A DNA stretch of 64,000 nucleotides, taken from the NCBI GenBank assembly GCA_020848545.1, contig JADLHZ010000020.1, forward strand, positions 46,032 through 110,031. The letters are read 5' to 3'. Shown piece after piece: positions 43,219-52,216 of the stretch; the first letter of the stretch is position 1; every line of letters starts with the position of its first letter. The stretch is from Deltaproteobacteria bacterium. GTDB lineage: Bacteria > Myxococcota > JADLHZ01. The notes below the pieces were generated by a model that saw only the letters and a list, made by a program, of their open reading frames with translations, ran no database searches and had not been told where the DNA came from. The translations under genes were made by a program, and so were the position numbers.

Positions 43219-44172
43219 CTAGCGAATCTGGTAAGTGATCGTCTTCGGGCTGCCGCGCCGCTCGAGCTGCACGGTGATCGCGCGGGCGTCGCGCAGCTTG
43301 CCGTAGACTTCGAGCGCTTTGTCCGGGCTGTTCATCTCGTAGCCGTTGATCTTCTGAATGACGTCGCCGTTTTGCAGGCCGATCTGCTGATAGACCGAGC
43401 CCGGACGGATCGAGAACAGCTTGAAGCCGTCCGACTTTCCGTCCTTGAACGCCGGCACGATGCGCGCGTCGGTGGCGACTTCGTTCAGGTGCTCTTGCAC
43501 CCACTGAATCTTCTTCTGCTCGATCGCGTACTCGTTCTCGTTCACCTTGCTGACGCCGTCGCCGCCGCCCGGGCTCGAGCCGCCGTCTTCGGGCGAGGTC
43601 GTCGAGGTGACCGTGGTGTCCGGCACCACGGGTCGCGTGCCGTCGTCACCGAGGATGCAGACCTCCAAGTGATCGTCTTTGCGAAACTTCGCCGAGGCCG
43701 GGTAGATCTCGAGCACTGTCACGTCGCCCGGCAGCTTGTTGCGGCCCTCGCGCGTCGAGTAGATGCCGCTCTCCTGCGTCTTCGGATCGCGATAGATGAC
43801 GTACGACCACTCGACGCGGTTGCCGGCGACGATGCCCATGATGTTGTTGCCGATGGAGCAGGGGAGCTGGCGGTTGGTGTCGACCGGCTTCACCGGGCCC
43901 GCTTCGGCTGGCGGCAGCTCGCGCCGCGCCTGCATCAAGTTGCGATCGAGGATCTGCTGCACGGCCATGCCCGGCGTCAGGGTGGCGAGGGCGGTCGGCA
44001 GCGTCGCGCGCTTGACCGGCGCCTGGTCGAGCGTCGGCAGCTCACGCACCGCTCTATAGATGAAGACGTTGATCGTCTTCGCCAAGAAGAAGGCGGCAAT
44101 TGTAATCAGGACCAAGTTGATGGCCCATCGGTAACGGCCTAGCGCGAGCGTGATGAGGCGTTGTGCATCCAT
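43219..44172 (-). CDS. gspC: Type II secretion protein GspC
   Basis: 317 residues from ATG 44172 (GGAAGAG upstream; the longer frame to 44214 lacks a good site). One membrane helix (INLVLITIAAFFLAKTINVF), a homology-region domain (CSIGNNIMGIVAGN), an acidic linker (SPEDGGSSPGGGDG) and a C-terminal PDZ domain (IRPGSVYQQIGLQNGDVIQKINGYEM). GspC links the secretin to the inner membrane and helps pick substrates. It is the first gene of the gsp operon. Confidence 0.93.
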   Translation of the reverse strand: MDAQRLITLALGRYRWAINLVLITIAAFFLAKTINVFIYRAVRELPTLDQAPVKRATLPTALATLTPGMAVQQILDRNLMQARRELPPAEAGPVKPVDTNRQLPCSIGNNIMGIVAGNRVEWSYVIYRDPKTQESGIYSTREGRNKLPGDVTVLEIYPASAKFRKDDHLEVCILGDDGTRPVVPDTTVTSTTSPEDGGSSPGGGDGVSKVNENEYAIEQKKIQWVQEHLNEVATDARIVPAFKDGKSDGFKLFSIRPGSVYQQIGLQNGDVIQKINGYEMNSPDKALEVYGKLRDARAITVQLERRGSPKTITYQIR

Positions 44173-44463
44173 AGATTCTCTTCCAAAGGGCGCAATCAGC
44201 AATCCACGGACCATCCGTGTAGGTTGTTTATAAACACCGAATTCGGCTGGTTTATTCTGGGTTTAGCGGATGAGGCGAGGCTCGGATCGCGATGCCACTT
44301 TGTCAGCGCGCGGCGGGTGGCTAGGAGGCTTTTGCCGAAATGGCATGTTCGGGTCGTCTGGCGGCGCTCATGTGATCAATCGTACGCCCGGCAAGCAACG
44401 CTGCTGTCCCACACGCGATAACTCCTTTGTCAGGTCTGAAAAACCTAATGGAAGTGAGGTCGC
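44173..44463. promoter_or_regulatory. Divergent intergenic region upstream of gspC
   Basis: This 291-base gap separates gspC from a divergent 94-residue gene and is the AT-richest stretch of the area. It holds a perfect 12-bp palindrome TGTTTATAAACA (44225-44236), a possible regulator site or -10 region for the gsp operon. I could not pick a convincing -35/-10 pair. Confidence 0.45.
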
Positions 44464-44748
44464 ATGAATCCCTTTGAGAAACTGCTGCTCCGCCGCGCCC
44501 GTAACAGCGATTTGCAACGCAGCGCTCAATGGCTCGCGAACATCACCCACGCTTACGCCAAAGAGAACGGCGTCAGCACGGCGGTTTCGGACGAGCTCGG
44601 CCAAACGATGGAATACTACGGCAACTACGCCGAGACCGAAGATCCGGAAGCGTTGATCAACGCCGAAGCCGAGCTCGGCCGCGTCGTCAAGGCGACGCCG
44701 CTGTTCAAGGTCGCGAACGAAAATGAGACCGACGAGGTCGTCGGCTGA
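44464..44748 (+). CDS. Small 94-residue hypothetical protein
   Basis: 94 residues, acidic at the C-terminus and helical, with no signal peptide (MNPFEKLLLRRARNSDLQ). GAGG precedes the ATG. It is divergent from the gsp operon and convergent with the SycD-like TPR gene, 9 bases apart. No family is recognised. Confidence 0.6.
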   Translation: MNPFEKLLLRRARNSDLQRSAQWLANITHAYAKENGVSTAVSDELGQTMEYYGNYAETEDPEALINAEAELGRVVKATPLFKVANENETDEVVG

Positions 44749-44757
44749 CCGTCCCGC

Positions 44758-45372
44758 CTACTTCTTCTTCTGCTCCATCAGCGCCTTGATCACTTCCGCG
44801 GTGGCGGTCGCCAACGCACGGGCGCGCAAAGCAAACGGATCATCGCCCTTCTTGTCGAGCTCGATCGCCGTCCGCAGATCATCGAGCGCATCTTCGAACT
44901 CGCCGTGCTGCAACAGGATCTCGCCGCGGTTCGTGTGCGCGGCGATGTTGTTCGGATCGAGCGAGATCGCGGTGCCGTACTCTTCGACGGCCTCCTCCGG
45001 CATGTCGAGCTTCCAGTAGATCGCGCCGAGCATGAAGTGCATGTAGCCGTCGATCGGGTTCTGGATGACGAGCGCCTCGAAGATCTGACGCGCCTCACGG
45101 ATGCGGCCTTGCTGGAAGAGCGTGTACGCGTACTCGGCGAGCGCGTACGACTGATCGATCGTGATGCCCATCAGCTGCGCGAGCGACGCTTCGCCGAGCA
45201 CGAACTTCGACATGTTCTCGTCGGTCAACGTGCCTTCGATGTCGTGAATCAAGCGGAACTTTTTTGCGACCTCGGCCGCCCCCATCGCTTTTGTCACGTC
45301 CATTGCGTTCGCCGCGGGCGCGTCCGGCTTCTTCGCCGGCTTCGCGGGCTTCGTCGTTCCTTTTGTCGCCAT
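44758..45372 (-). CDS. SycD/LcrH-like TPR protein
   Basis: 204 residues: a Lys/Ala/Pro-rich N-terminus then about three TPRs (SYALAEYAYTLFQQGRIREA, DGYMHFMLGAIYWKLDMPEEA, IAAHTNRGEILLQHGEFEDA). SLAQLMGI before the first repeat and LAEYAYTLFQQG at its start match class II type III chaperones of the SycD/LcrH family, which hold hydrophobic translocators. No partner is adjacent; the type III translocator-like genes are 15 kb away. It may instead be an ordinary TPR adaptor. Confidence 0.65.
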   Translation of the reverse strand: MATKGTTKPAKPAKKPDAPAANAMDVTKAMGAAEVAKKFRLIHDIEGTLTDENMSKFVLGEASLAQLMGITIDQSYALAEYAYTLFQQGRIREARQIFEALVIQNPIDGYMHFMLGAIYWKLDMPEEAVEEYGTAISLDPNNIAAHTNRGEILLQHGEFEDALDDLRTAIELDKKGDDPFALRARALATATAEVIKALMEQKKK

Positions 45373-45432
45373 AGGACACGGAACTTCGTCGATGACCCCG
45401 GGCGAGTCAAGTTTGGCTGGCGCGCCGCCGGA

Positions 45433-46644
45433 TCAATCCGGATGCGGCTCGCGCTCGTCGCACGGCGTGCCGAGGTCCACCGGGTAGACGCCGAGATCGG
45501 TGAAGATCATCGGCGACTCCATGTAGGTGTTCACGAGCTCGAGCTTCTGTGTGCCGGCCGGCGTGGTCCACTCCGCCGTCTTCTCGGCGGGCTTCACGAG
45601 CAGGCGGCCGGCGGCGCTCACGAAGCTCGCGCCCTGGTCGGAGACGATCGCGTCGTCGAGCTCGATCCGGGCGAGCTTGCCCTTCATGCCCATGAACAGG
45701 CGGTAGCCCTTCGCAGGCTTCGCGCGGAGCTCGCGGTCGACATAGTAATAGACGCCGCTCGGGTCGCTCGCCAGCGCGACGGCGCCGTAGGTGACGCGCG
45801 TTTGGAAGAGCGGCGCTGCGAGCACCGGTGCCGCCTCTTTGCCGGCGAGCAGCTTGTAAGTGATCTTCTTCGCGTCACAAACCACGGTCGCGTCGTTGCC
45901 TTCGAGCACGAGTTGCCGCTGCCAACCGTCGACGAAGCGGGGATCCCAAAAACCGAAGCTCACCCGCGCGCCGTTCTTCGAAGCGCCCTCGAGGCGGAGC
46001 AACGAGAGGCCGCCGATGTTGCCGTGAAAGACGAGGGTGCTCGTGCCGGTCGTTGGTTCGATGGCCAAGTAGTGACCGACGCCGTCGGCGTAGACGCGCA
46101 GGCGCTGGCGCACGTTCTGGGCGTCGGCATACGGGCGCGGCTTCACCCAGCCTTCGCGATCGAAGAGCGTCGTCGTCGTTGGCGCAGGAGGCGGTGGCGC
46201 AGGCGGAGCGCCGGAGAACAGCTCTTTGACGGCGCCCGGGATCGCGTCGAGCACGTCGTCGATCTTGCCGCCTTTGAAGCGCCGGCTCACTTGCTTCACT
46301 TCGCCGATGCGCCGGCTGTGCACGAGCTTGATGAAGAGCATCAGGCTCTCGCCCGTTTGGCCGACCGAGCCGGTCAGGATCCGTTCGGCGCCGAGCGCGC
46401 CGCCGATCTCGGCGAAGCACGCCTCCGCAGTGCAGCCGACGAGCTGCTTGTGCTCCTCCACGGAGAGCAGCGTCTTGATCTCGTCCGGAGTGATGAGCTG
46501 AGCGTTCGTCACGCTGCGCACCTCGCCGGCGATCGACTCGATCACGGCGTGGTACGCGGCGTCGTCGACACCGGCGCCGCGTTGGAAGCCGAAGAGCGCC
46601 AGCTTTTGCGGAAGGGCGAGGCAGAACAGCGCGAGCGCGATCAT
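45433..46644 (-). CDS. Exported protein, partner of the cyclase fusion
   Basis: 403 residues from ATG 46644, coupled to the upstream fusion gene by ATGA. A short signal peptide (IALALFCLALPQ) precedes a domain with ITPDEIKTLLSVEEHKQLVGC and ALGAERILTGSVGQ, a type seen in many deltaproteobacterial envelope proteins that resembles CsgG/FlgO-like nucleating folds. A proline-rich linker (PPAPPPPAP) leads to a C-terminal domain of about 240 residues with no recognised family. Its coupling to the cyclase gene suggests they act together. Confidence 0.65.
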   Translation of the reverse strand: MIALALFCLALPQKLALFGFQRGAGVDDAAYHAVIESIAGEVRSVTNAQLITPDEIKTLLSVEEHKQLVGCTAEACFAEIGGALGAERILTGSVGQTGESLMLFIKLVHSRRIGEVKQVSRRFKGGKIDDVLDAIPGAVKELFSGAPPAPPPPAPTTTTLFDREGWVKPRPYADAQNVRQRLRVYADGVGHYLAIEPTTGTSTLVFHGNIGGLSLLRLEGASKNGARVSFGFWDPRFVDGWQRQLVLEGNDATVVCDAKKITYKLLAGKEAAPVLAAPLFQTRVTYGAVALASDPSGVYYYVDRELRAKPAKGYRLFMGMKGKLARIELDDAIVSDQGASFVSAAGRLLVKPAEKTAEWTTPAGTQKLELVNTYMESPMIFTDLGVYPVDLGTPCDEREPHPD

Positions 46645-49541
46645 TTCACCGGCATTGTGCTCGGAGCGGCCGTCTTTGCAACAGGTGAGGTCGCGGATGT
46701 CGCCGCCGGCTGGGAGCTCGCGGCCCTGACGGCAGGCATCGAGGCCGGCTCGCCGCCGAGGAGCAGCGGGATCAACGCCGCCGACGCCGCCTTCGGATCG
46801 CTCGGCGTCACGCGCGAGAGGCGGACCGCTGCCAGGCGCTTTTGCGGCAGCACGAGCCAGAACGATCCGCGCGGATCGCCGGCGTAGAGCACCTGCGTCT
46901 CGGGCTTGTCTCCGCCCTTCAGCTGCCAGAGCAACGTCGCCGTCGGATCGGCGACGATCGGCGCGCTCGCGGCTTCGCGCCAGGCCGTGCCGAAGAGCGG
47001 CTGCTGCGACTCGACACGGCGGCCGCCGTCGACGAACGCGAGGCCGAGGCGCGCGAGATCGAGCGCGTGCCACGAGACGCCACCGGCCGCGATCGGGTTT
47101 TGCTCTGCGTCGAAGGTCCAACCGAGCTGGCGCAGGCCGAGCGGCCCCATCACTTCATCGGCGAGATAGCGATCGAGCTTCTTACCAGACGCCGCCAGCA
47201 CGACCCCGGCGAGCAAGTTGAACGCCTTCGGATTGAACGCGCGCTTCGCGCCGGGCGCGTCGATGACATCGGCGGCGAGCGCGAAGCGGATGACGTTCGC
47301 CGGGCGCAGCGGATCGTCGGGCTGTGGCGCGCTGAGCCCGGTCGAGTGCTCGAGCAGCTGGCGCAGCGTCACTTGCCGCTTCTTGCCCTGCTGCCACTCT
47401 GGGAACCAGGTGCTCAACGGATCCGAGAGCGAGCGGATCTTCGCGGTGTCGATCAGCCGCCCGATGGCGAACGCCGTCACCGTCGTGCCGATGCGCCCGA
47501 GATCGATCGGGTTCGAGACTTCATCCTTGTACCACTCGACGATCGCCGCGCCCTGATCGACGACGACGAAGGCGTCGCCGTGCCGGATGACGCCCGCCGC
47601 TTCCAGCCTCGCCGCGAGCGGATGCGGCACCGGCTTCAGTTCCGGCGCTGGCGCCACATGCTCTTTTGGCAGCGGCAGTATGATCCTGTCTGCGGCGAGC
47701 TCCGGTTGCGGCGCGATCAAGATGCCGAGCCCCAGGCCGAAGCTCAGTAACAGGATCATCAGCACGAAGAGGCGCGGGCCCTTCAACCACGACGGCACCG
47801 GCGCCGGCAGGTTCGCGCGAATGGTCTCCTCGCCGATGTCGAGCGGCACTTGCCCGAAGCTCGCCGGCGGCGGCTCTTCCGGGGCGACGACCTTCGCTGG
47901 CGCGGGCTTCGGCGGGGCGGGCTTGGCCGGCTCCGCGCGCATCGGCTCGTGTTTTGGCGCATCCTGCTTCGGCGCTTCCTTCAGGTACAAGGGCAGCGCG
48001 TGGTTGACGGTGCCGAGCGCGCGCTGCACGTCCTGCGCGAACGCCTTCACGTCTGCCGGCCGGGCCTTCGGCGACAAGCTGAGCGCGCGGTTGACGACGC
48101 TCGCGAGCTGGGGCGGCGCTTCTGGACACACGCTCGCGAGCGGCACGATCGCGCCTTGGGCCGCCACGATCGTGCCTTGCAACGACGTGGCGTCTTCGAT
48201 GGGCTCGCGCCCGGAGAGCAGAAAGTAGGTGAGCGCACCCAGAGAATAGACGTCGCACGCGACGGTGGCCGACTTGCCGAGCACGAGCTCCGGCGCGATG
48301 AACGCGAGCGATCCCGGCGGGCTGTTGCCGCGACGCACGCGGCTCGCAGTGATGCTGCCCATCCCGAAGTTCGTCAGGCAGAGCTTGCCGCCCGTCCGGA
48401 CGAGCACGTTATCGGGCTCGAGGTTCCCGTGCAGCGTGCCAGTCTGGTGCGTGCCGGCGAGGATCGCGCACACGCGCAAGATGATCGCCACGGCCTCGTG
48501 CGGCTTCGGCGGCCCTTTGCGCGAGACGAAGCGCGTGAGGCTGGCCCCGTCGATCATCTCGGCTTCGTAGAATGCCGGCAGCTCGCCGTCTTCGGCGTGA
48601 TCATAGATGCGGACGACGCCGTCCATTTCCAGGCGCTGCTGCTCCTTCGCGGCGTTGACGAAGGCGGCGCGCGCGTCGGGATCTTCGGCGAGAAAGTCGT
48701 AGAGCCGCTTGACGACGACGACGCGGCGCGAGCGGCGATCTTCCACGAGGAAGAGCTCGCCGTGTGAGCCGCGCGTCAAGAGCTCGCGCACGTCGAAGCG
48801 ATCCGGGAGCGACGCGCTCTTTTGCTTCTCGCCGAGCACTTCCTTCCAGCGCAGGCGAAAGAGGGCGACGGGCTCGGCCTTGCCCTTGAACGTGGCGCTG
48901 CCGGCCGCCTCGATCGGAAAGAGCTTCTTGCCGTCATCGGCGACGCTGCTCGACATCAGGATCTCGTCGGCCTGCGCCTGGTGCTCGATGCGTGCCGCGA
49001 CGTTGACGACGTCGCCGTAGATGTCGCCCGCCTGCGCGATGGCGACGCCCGCGTTCAGCGCGATGCGAATATGGATGCGATCGTCGGCGCCTTGGACTGT
49101 GTCGTTGTACGCCGCGAGCGCCTGCTGCATGCGCGCTGCGGCTTTCAAGCTCGCGCCGACGGTCTCGAAGTAGCACATGATGGCGTCGCCGATCGTCTTG
49201 ACGATGACGCCCTGGTTTTGCTGCACGATGGGAAACAGGATCGCGTTGTGGGTGAGCACCTTCTCGCGGCCTTTGAGATCGCCGTAGCGCTCGTAATACT
49301 GCGTGCTGCCTACGAGGTCGGTAAACATGACGACGATGTGCTTATCGAGCCGGCTCAGCTTTTTGGACTGATGCGCGCGCAGCGCCATGAGCTCTTGATG
49401 CTGCTTCGGATCCAGCATCTGCGTGGCGCCGGTCGACTCGCCACTCTCGTCATCGGAGACCGCGTCGAACGCTTCGCCTAGACGCAGCGCGTTCAAGGTG
49501 GCCGCGACCTTCGCCGCCTCGTCGAGGCCTTTTTGGGCCAT
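46641..49541 (-). CDS. Class III nucleotide cyclase fused to a pseudokinase and a serine-hydrolase-like domain
   Basis: 966 residues. Residues 65-235 form a class III cyclase with both metal Asp (75 and 119) and the VNVAAR transition-state Asn180/Arg184. Residues 248-510 form a Ser/Thr kinase fold in which HRD is HGN (371-373) and DFG is NFG (391), so the kinase should be inactive, though Lys278 and APE remain. A TM helix (590-610) leads to a class C beta-lactamase-like domain (650-930) whose SxxK is replaced (GRIGTT) and whose active Tyr is Phe. It probably senses an envelope ligand and controls cyclic nucleotide synthesis. Paired with the exported protein downstream. Confidence 0.85.
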   Translation of the reverse strand: MAQKGLDEAAKVAATLNALRLGEAFDAVSDDESGESTGATQMLDPKQHQELMALRAHQSKKLSRLDKHIVVMFTDLVGSTQYYERYGDLKGREKVLTHNAILFPIVQQNQGVIVKTIGDAIMCYFETVGASLKAAARMQQALAAYNDTVQGADDRIHIRIALNAGVAIAQAGDIYGDVVNVAARIEHQAQADEILMSSSVADDGKKLFPIEAAGSATFKGKAEPVALFRLRWKEVLGEKQKSASLPDRFDVRELLTRGSHGELFLVEDRRSRRVVVVKRLYDFLAEDPDARAAFVNAAKEQQRLEMDGVVRIYDHAEDGELPAFYEAEMIDGASLTRFVSRKGPPKPHEAVAIILRVCAILAGTHQTGTLHGNLEPDNVLVRTGGKLCLTNFGMGSITASRVRRGNSPPGSLAFIAPELVLGKSATVACDVYSLGALTYFLLSGREPIEDATSLQGTIVAAQGAIVPLASVCPEAPPQLASVVNRALSLSPKARPADVKAFAQDVQRALGTVNHALPLYLKEAPKQDAPKHEPMRAEPAKPAPPKPAPAKVVAPEEPPPASFGQVPLDIGEETIRANLPAPVPSWLKGPRLFVLMILLLSFGLGLGILIAPQPELAADRIILPLPKEHVAPAPELKPVPHPLAARLEAAGVIRHGDAFVVVDQGAAIVEWYKDEVSNPIDLGRIGTTVTAFAIGRLIDTAKIRSLSDPLSTWFPEWQQGKKRQVTLRQLLEHSTGLSAPQPDDPLRPANVIRFALAADVIDAPGAKRAFNPKAFNLLAGVVLAASGKKLDRYLADEVMGPLGLRQLGWTFDAEQNPIAAGGVSWHALDLARLGLAFVDGGRRVESQQPLFGTAWREAASAPIVADPTATLLWQLKGGDKPETQVLYAGDPRGSFWLVLPQKRLAAVRLSRVTPSDPKAASAALIPLLLGGEPASMPAVRAASSQPAATSATSPVAKTAAPSTMPVK

Positions 49542-49639
49542 AGACCAGGCATCATAGCCCGCGGCGCCACCCTCGCACGCATTTGCGCCGCCATTTGCTG
49601 TGGAGTTTTCGACACGCTGCGATTAGATTTCCAAGAAGC

Positions 49640-50494
49640 ATGTTGTCTGCCGTCCCGCGTCGATTCTGGCTCCCCGCTGTGATCCTTGCGCTCGCCTTGG
49701 GTGGGTCTGGGTGCGAGCGCGACGAGGCGATCTTCGTCGTGCAGATCTATCCTTCCGAGCTGCTCCCGCAGGGCCTTGCGACCGACGACACCGTGGTCGC
49801 GCTGCAGACGGCGCTGAAGCAGGAAGGGTTCATCCTCGCGGAAGGCTCGAAGCGCAACTACGCCGCCAAGGTGGAAGTGCGCCGAGAGAGCCAGAGCTTC
49901 GGCAGTGGCAAGGACACGTGGCAGATGCGCGTCGTCTTGGCGCCGCGCGACGCGGGTGTCGAGGCGGGTGCCATCGCGATGGAAGGCCTCGGCGAAACGG
50001 CCGCCGACGAAGCAGTGCCGAGCGCGCAGCAGCTGGCCGAAGCGGCCGCGGCGGCAGCCAAAGAGCTCGCCGAAGAACGCAAGATGATGCGCAAGCCGAA
50101 GGACGAGATCGTGACGGCGCTCTCGAGCCCCTCGCGGCGCGTCCGCGACTTCGCGGTGCGGCTCGCCGGTGCGCGCAAGATCAAGGACCTCGTGCCGGTG
50201 CTCTCGAAGCGCTTGGCCGACGAGCCCGAGTCGGATCTCGTGCTGCGCATCGTCGGCGCGCTCGTGCAGATCGGCGACGATCGGGCGGTGTCGCCGCTCG
50301 TCGAGCTGACCAAGCGCAAGCACCCGATCTTCATCAATCAGATCGTCTTCGCGGTCGCGCAGATCGGCGGCCAAGAGGCGGAGGCCTACCTCGACACGCT
50401 CGCCCAAGGGCACCCGAGCGACCAGGTGCGGGCCGCTGCGCGTGACGCGTTGCAGGAGCTCCTGTCTCGCAAGAGCGCCAAGCTGAAGCGCTAG
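49640..50494 (+). CDS. HEAT-repeat lipoprotein
   Basis: 284 residues with a lipoprotein signal ending LALGGSGC (Cys25). A middle domain of unknown type is followed by an Ala-rich helix (EAAAAAAKELAEERK) and several HEAT-like repeats (RDFAVRLAGARKI, DLVLRIVGALVQIGDDRAV, VFAVAQIGGQEAEAYL). HEAT repeats usually bind proteins. It begins a plus-strand run of envelope genes. Confidence 0.75.
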   Translation: MLSAVPRRFWLPAVILALALGGSGCERDEAIFVVQIYPSELLPQGLATDDTVVALQTALKQEGFILAEGSKRNYAAKVEVRRESQSFGSGKDTWQMRVVLAPRDAGVEAGAIAMEGLGETAADEAVPSAQQLAEAAAAAAKELAEERKMMRKPKDEIVTALSSPSRRVRDFAVRLAGARKIKDLVPVLSKRLADEPESDLVLRIVGALVQIGDDRAVSPLVELTKRKHPIFINQIVFAVAQIGGQEAEAYLDTLAQGHPSDQVRAAARDALQELLSRKSAKLKR

Positions 50495-50534
50495 CGTTCT
50501 TGATCACGAAGGCGATCGCGCTTAACGCGATCAC

Positions 50535-51074
50535 ATGCGCGCGTTCGTCGTCCTGTCGTTGCTCTGCTCCTGCGCCGGCACCACCCAAAGCGTGAAGACG
50601 AAAGCGAGCGACTACTACCCGCTCCGCACGGGCGTGACCTGGGTCTACAAGGGCACCTTCCTCGGCCAGCAGGAGACACGCACGATCGTGATGGGCGCCG
50701 AGGATCAAGACGGCTTCTTCACCGACGACACCGGCGCCAAGCTCACCTATGACGGCGAAGGCCTGCGCGACGAGCGCCGCTACCTCTTGCGCGAGCCGAT
50801 CCACCCCGGCGCGAAGTGGCAGAGCGTGGCCGCGCTCGGCGTGATCGAGAAGTACGCGATCACGAAGGTGCACGAGCCGTGCGAAGCGCCGGCCGGCAAA
50901 TACGAAGACTGCATCACCGTGACGAGCGAGCTGCCGGCCGCCGACAAGAAGCGCTTGGAAGCGACGCTGGTCTACGCGAAGACCATCGGCCTCGTGCGCC
51001 TCGAGACGACCTTGGTCGAAGGTGAGAAGCGTACGCCGCAAGTGCATATGGAGCTCGTGCAGTTCAGGCCGTAG
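50535..51074 (+). CDS. Lipoprotein of unknown function
   Basis: 179 residues with a short lipoprotein signal (VVLSLLCSCAG). The body reads YYPLRTGVTWVYKG, a motif common in periplasmic lipoproteins with a single beta-rich domain, and has a Cys pair (CEAPAGKYEDC) that may form a disulfide. It lies 40 bases after the HEAT lipoprotein. Function unknown. Confidence 0.7.
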   Translation: MRAFVVLSLLCSCAGTTQSVKTKASDYYPLRTGVTWVYKGTFLGQQETRTIVMGAEDQDGFFTDDTGAKLTYDGEGLRDERRYLLREPIHPGAKWQSVAALGVIEKYAITKVHEPCEAPAGKYEDCITVTSELPAADKKRLEATLVYAKTIGLVRLETTLVEGEKRTPQVHMELVQFRP

Positions 51075-51155
51075 AACGCTCTCGTCAGCGCGGGCAGCGG
51101 CACCATCGCCGATCTTCTGGACATCCCGCGCGAGGCGCCCTAAAGGCCGTACCCC

Positions 51156-52211
51156 ATGGTCAACCGCCGCTTTGTCATCGTCATGCTCACAGCCACGCTC
51201 GCCGCGTGTAAATCCGACCCGCCGCCGCCGAAGCCCGAGCCGAAGGTCGAGGCGCCGAAGCCCGTCGAGAAGAAGATCGCGCAGCGCCGCTCGAGCGAGC
51301 AGTGCGTGGGACCGTTCACCCAAGAGCCGACGAAGACCGTGAAGATCGGCGCCCGTGAGTGGGAGCTGAAGGGCTCCACGTTGACCGAGAAGACGACCGA
51401 TCCGGACGACACCATGGTCGTTGGCGTCATCGCCGATCTCAAAGAGGACCTGCCGGACAACCTGGCGAACATCGACAAGTTCCTCGCCCACTTCAAGCAA
51501 GAGAAGGTCGAGCTCATCGTCGTCAACGGCGACACCGGCGAGACCAAGGCGCAGATCGCGAACAACCTGAAGCGCGTCGCGGCGAGCGGCGTTCCCGTTG
51601 GCATCATCATCGGCAACCGCGAATGCCAAGCGGACTTCAACCAGGCCGTCGCCGAGGTGAGCGAGAAGGCGCAGAACGTCTTCAACTTGAACTTCGTGCG
51701 CCGCATCGTCGCCGACGACGCCGAGTTTCTGACGATGCCGGGCTACTACAACGCGTCGTATCTGCACTGCGTGCAGGGCTGCCAATACTACGACGAAGAC
51801 GTGGCCGCGCTCACGCCGCTCGTCGAGCTGGCGAAGCACCCGCTGACAGTGATCTCGCACGGGCCGCCGCGCCAGGCGTCGCCGAACGCCCTCGATCGCA
51901 TCTCCGAAGGCACGAACGAAGGCGATCCCTCGCTCGCGAAGTTCCTCGCCGAGCAGAAGATCCCGTTCGGCATCTTCGCCAACATCCATGAGGCCGGCGG
52001 CAAGGCGACGGATCTCTCGGGCGAAAATCTGATCAAAGAAGGCACGCTCGTCGAGAGCCTCTACGTCAACCCAGGCCCAGGCGACTCATTGCGCTGGACG
52101 ATGAACAGCGGCGCCGAGAGCGTCGGCATGGCCGCCGTCGTCACCTACAAAGGCAAGCAAGCGAGCTACAAGGTGTTCCGTTTGTCGCCGCAGGTCGCGA
52201 AGAAGAAGTAA
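51156..52211 (+). CDS. Calcineurin-like phosphoesterase-type lipoprotein
   Basis: 351 residues with a lipoprotein signal (MLTATLAACK), a Pro/Lys linker and a domain with metallophosphatase-like motifs: VVGVIADL (for the D-x-H position, here D-x-K), VNGDTGET (GD) and IIIGNREC (GNH position, Arg/Glu here), then VISHGPPR (GH). Two of the usual metal ligands are changed, so it may be a diverged or inactive member. It precedes the Hsp70-like gene by 5 bases. Confidence 0.6.
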   Translation: MVNRRFVIVMLTATLAACKSDPPPPKPEPKVEAPKPVEKKIAQRRSSEQCVGPFTQEPTKTVKIGAREWELKGSTLTEKTTDPDDTMVVGVIADLKEDLPDNLANIDKFLAHFKQEKVELIVVNGDTGETKAQIANNLKRVAASGVPVGIIIGNRECQADFNQAVAEVSEKAQNVFNLNFVRRIVADDAEFLTMPGYYNASYLHCVQGCQYYDEDVAALTPLVELAKHPLTVISHGPPRQASPNALDRISEGTNEGDPSLAKFLAEQKIPFGIFANIHEAGGKATDLSGENLIKEGTLVESLYVNPGPGDSLRWTMNSGAESVGMAAVVTYKGKQASYKVFRLSPQVAKKK

Positions 52212-52216
52212 GCGCG

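Noticed and set aside
40460..43222. A 920-codon plus-strand open frame
   Set aside because: It is the mirror of gspD, which has complete secretin motifs; the plus frame is Arg-, Asp- and Val-rich with no domain.
46641..48000. Beta-lactam resistance gene
   Set aside because: The beta-lactamase-like domain lacks the SxxK nucleophile/base and the catalytic Tyr and is fused to a cyclase, so drug hydrolysis is very unlikely.
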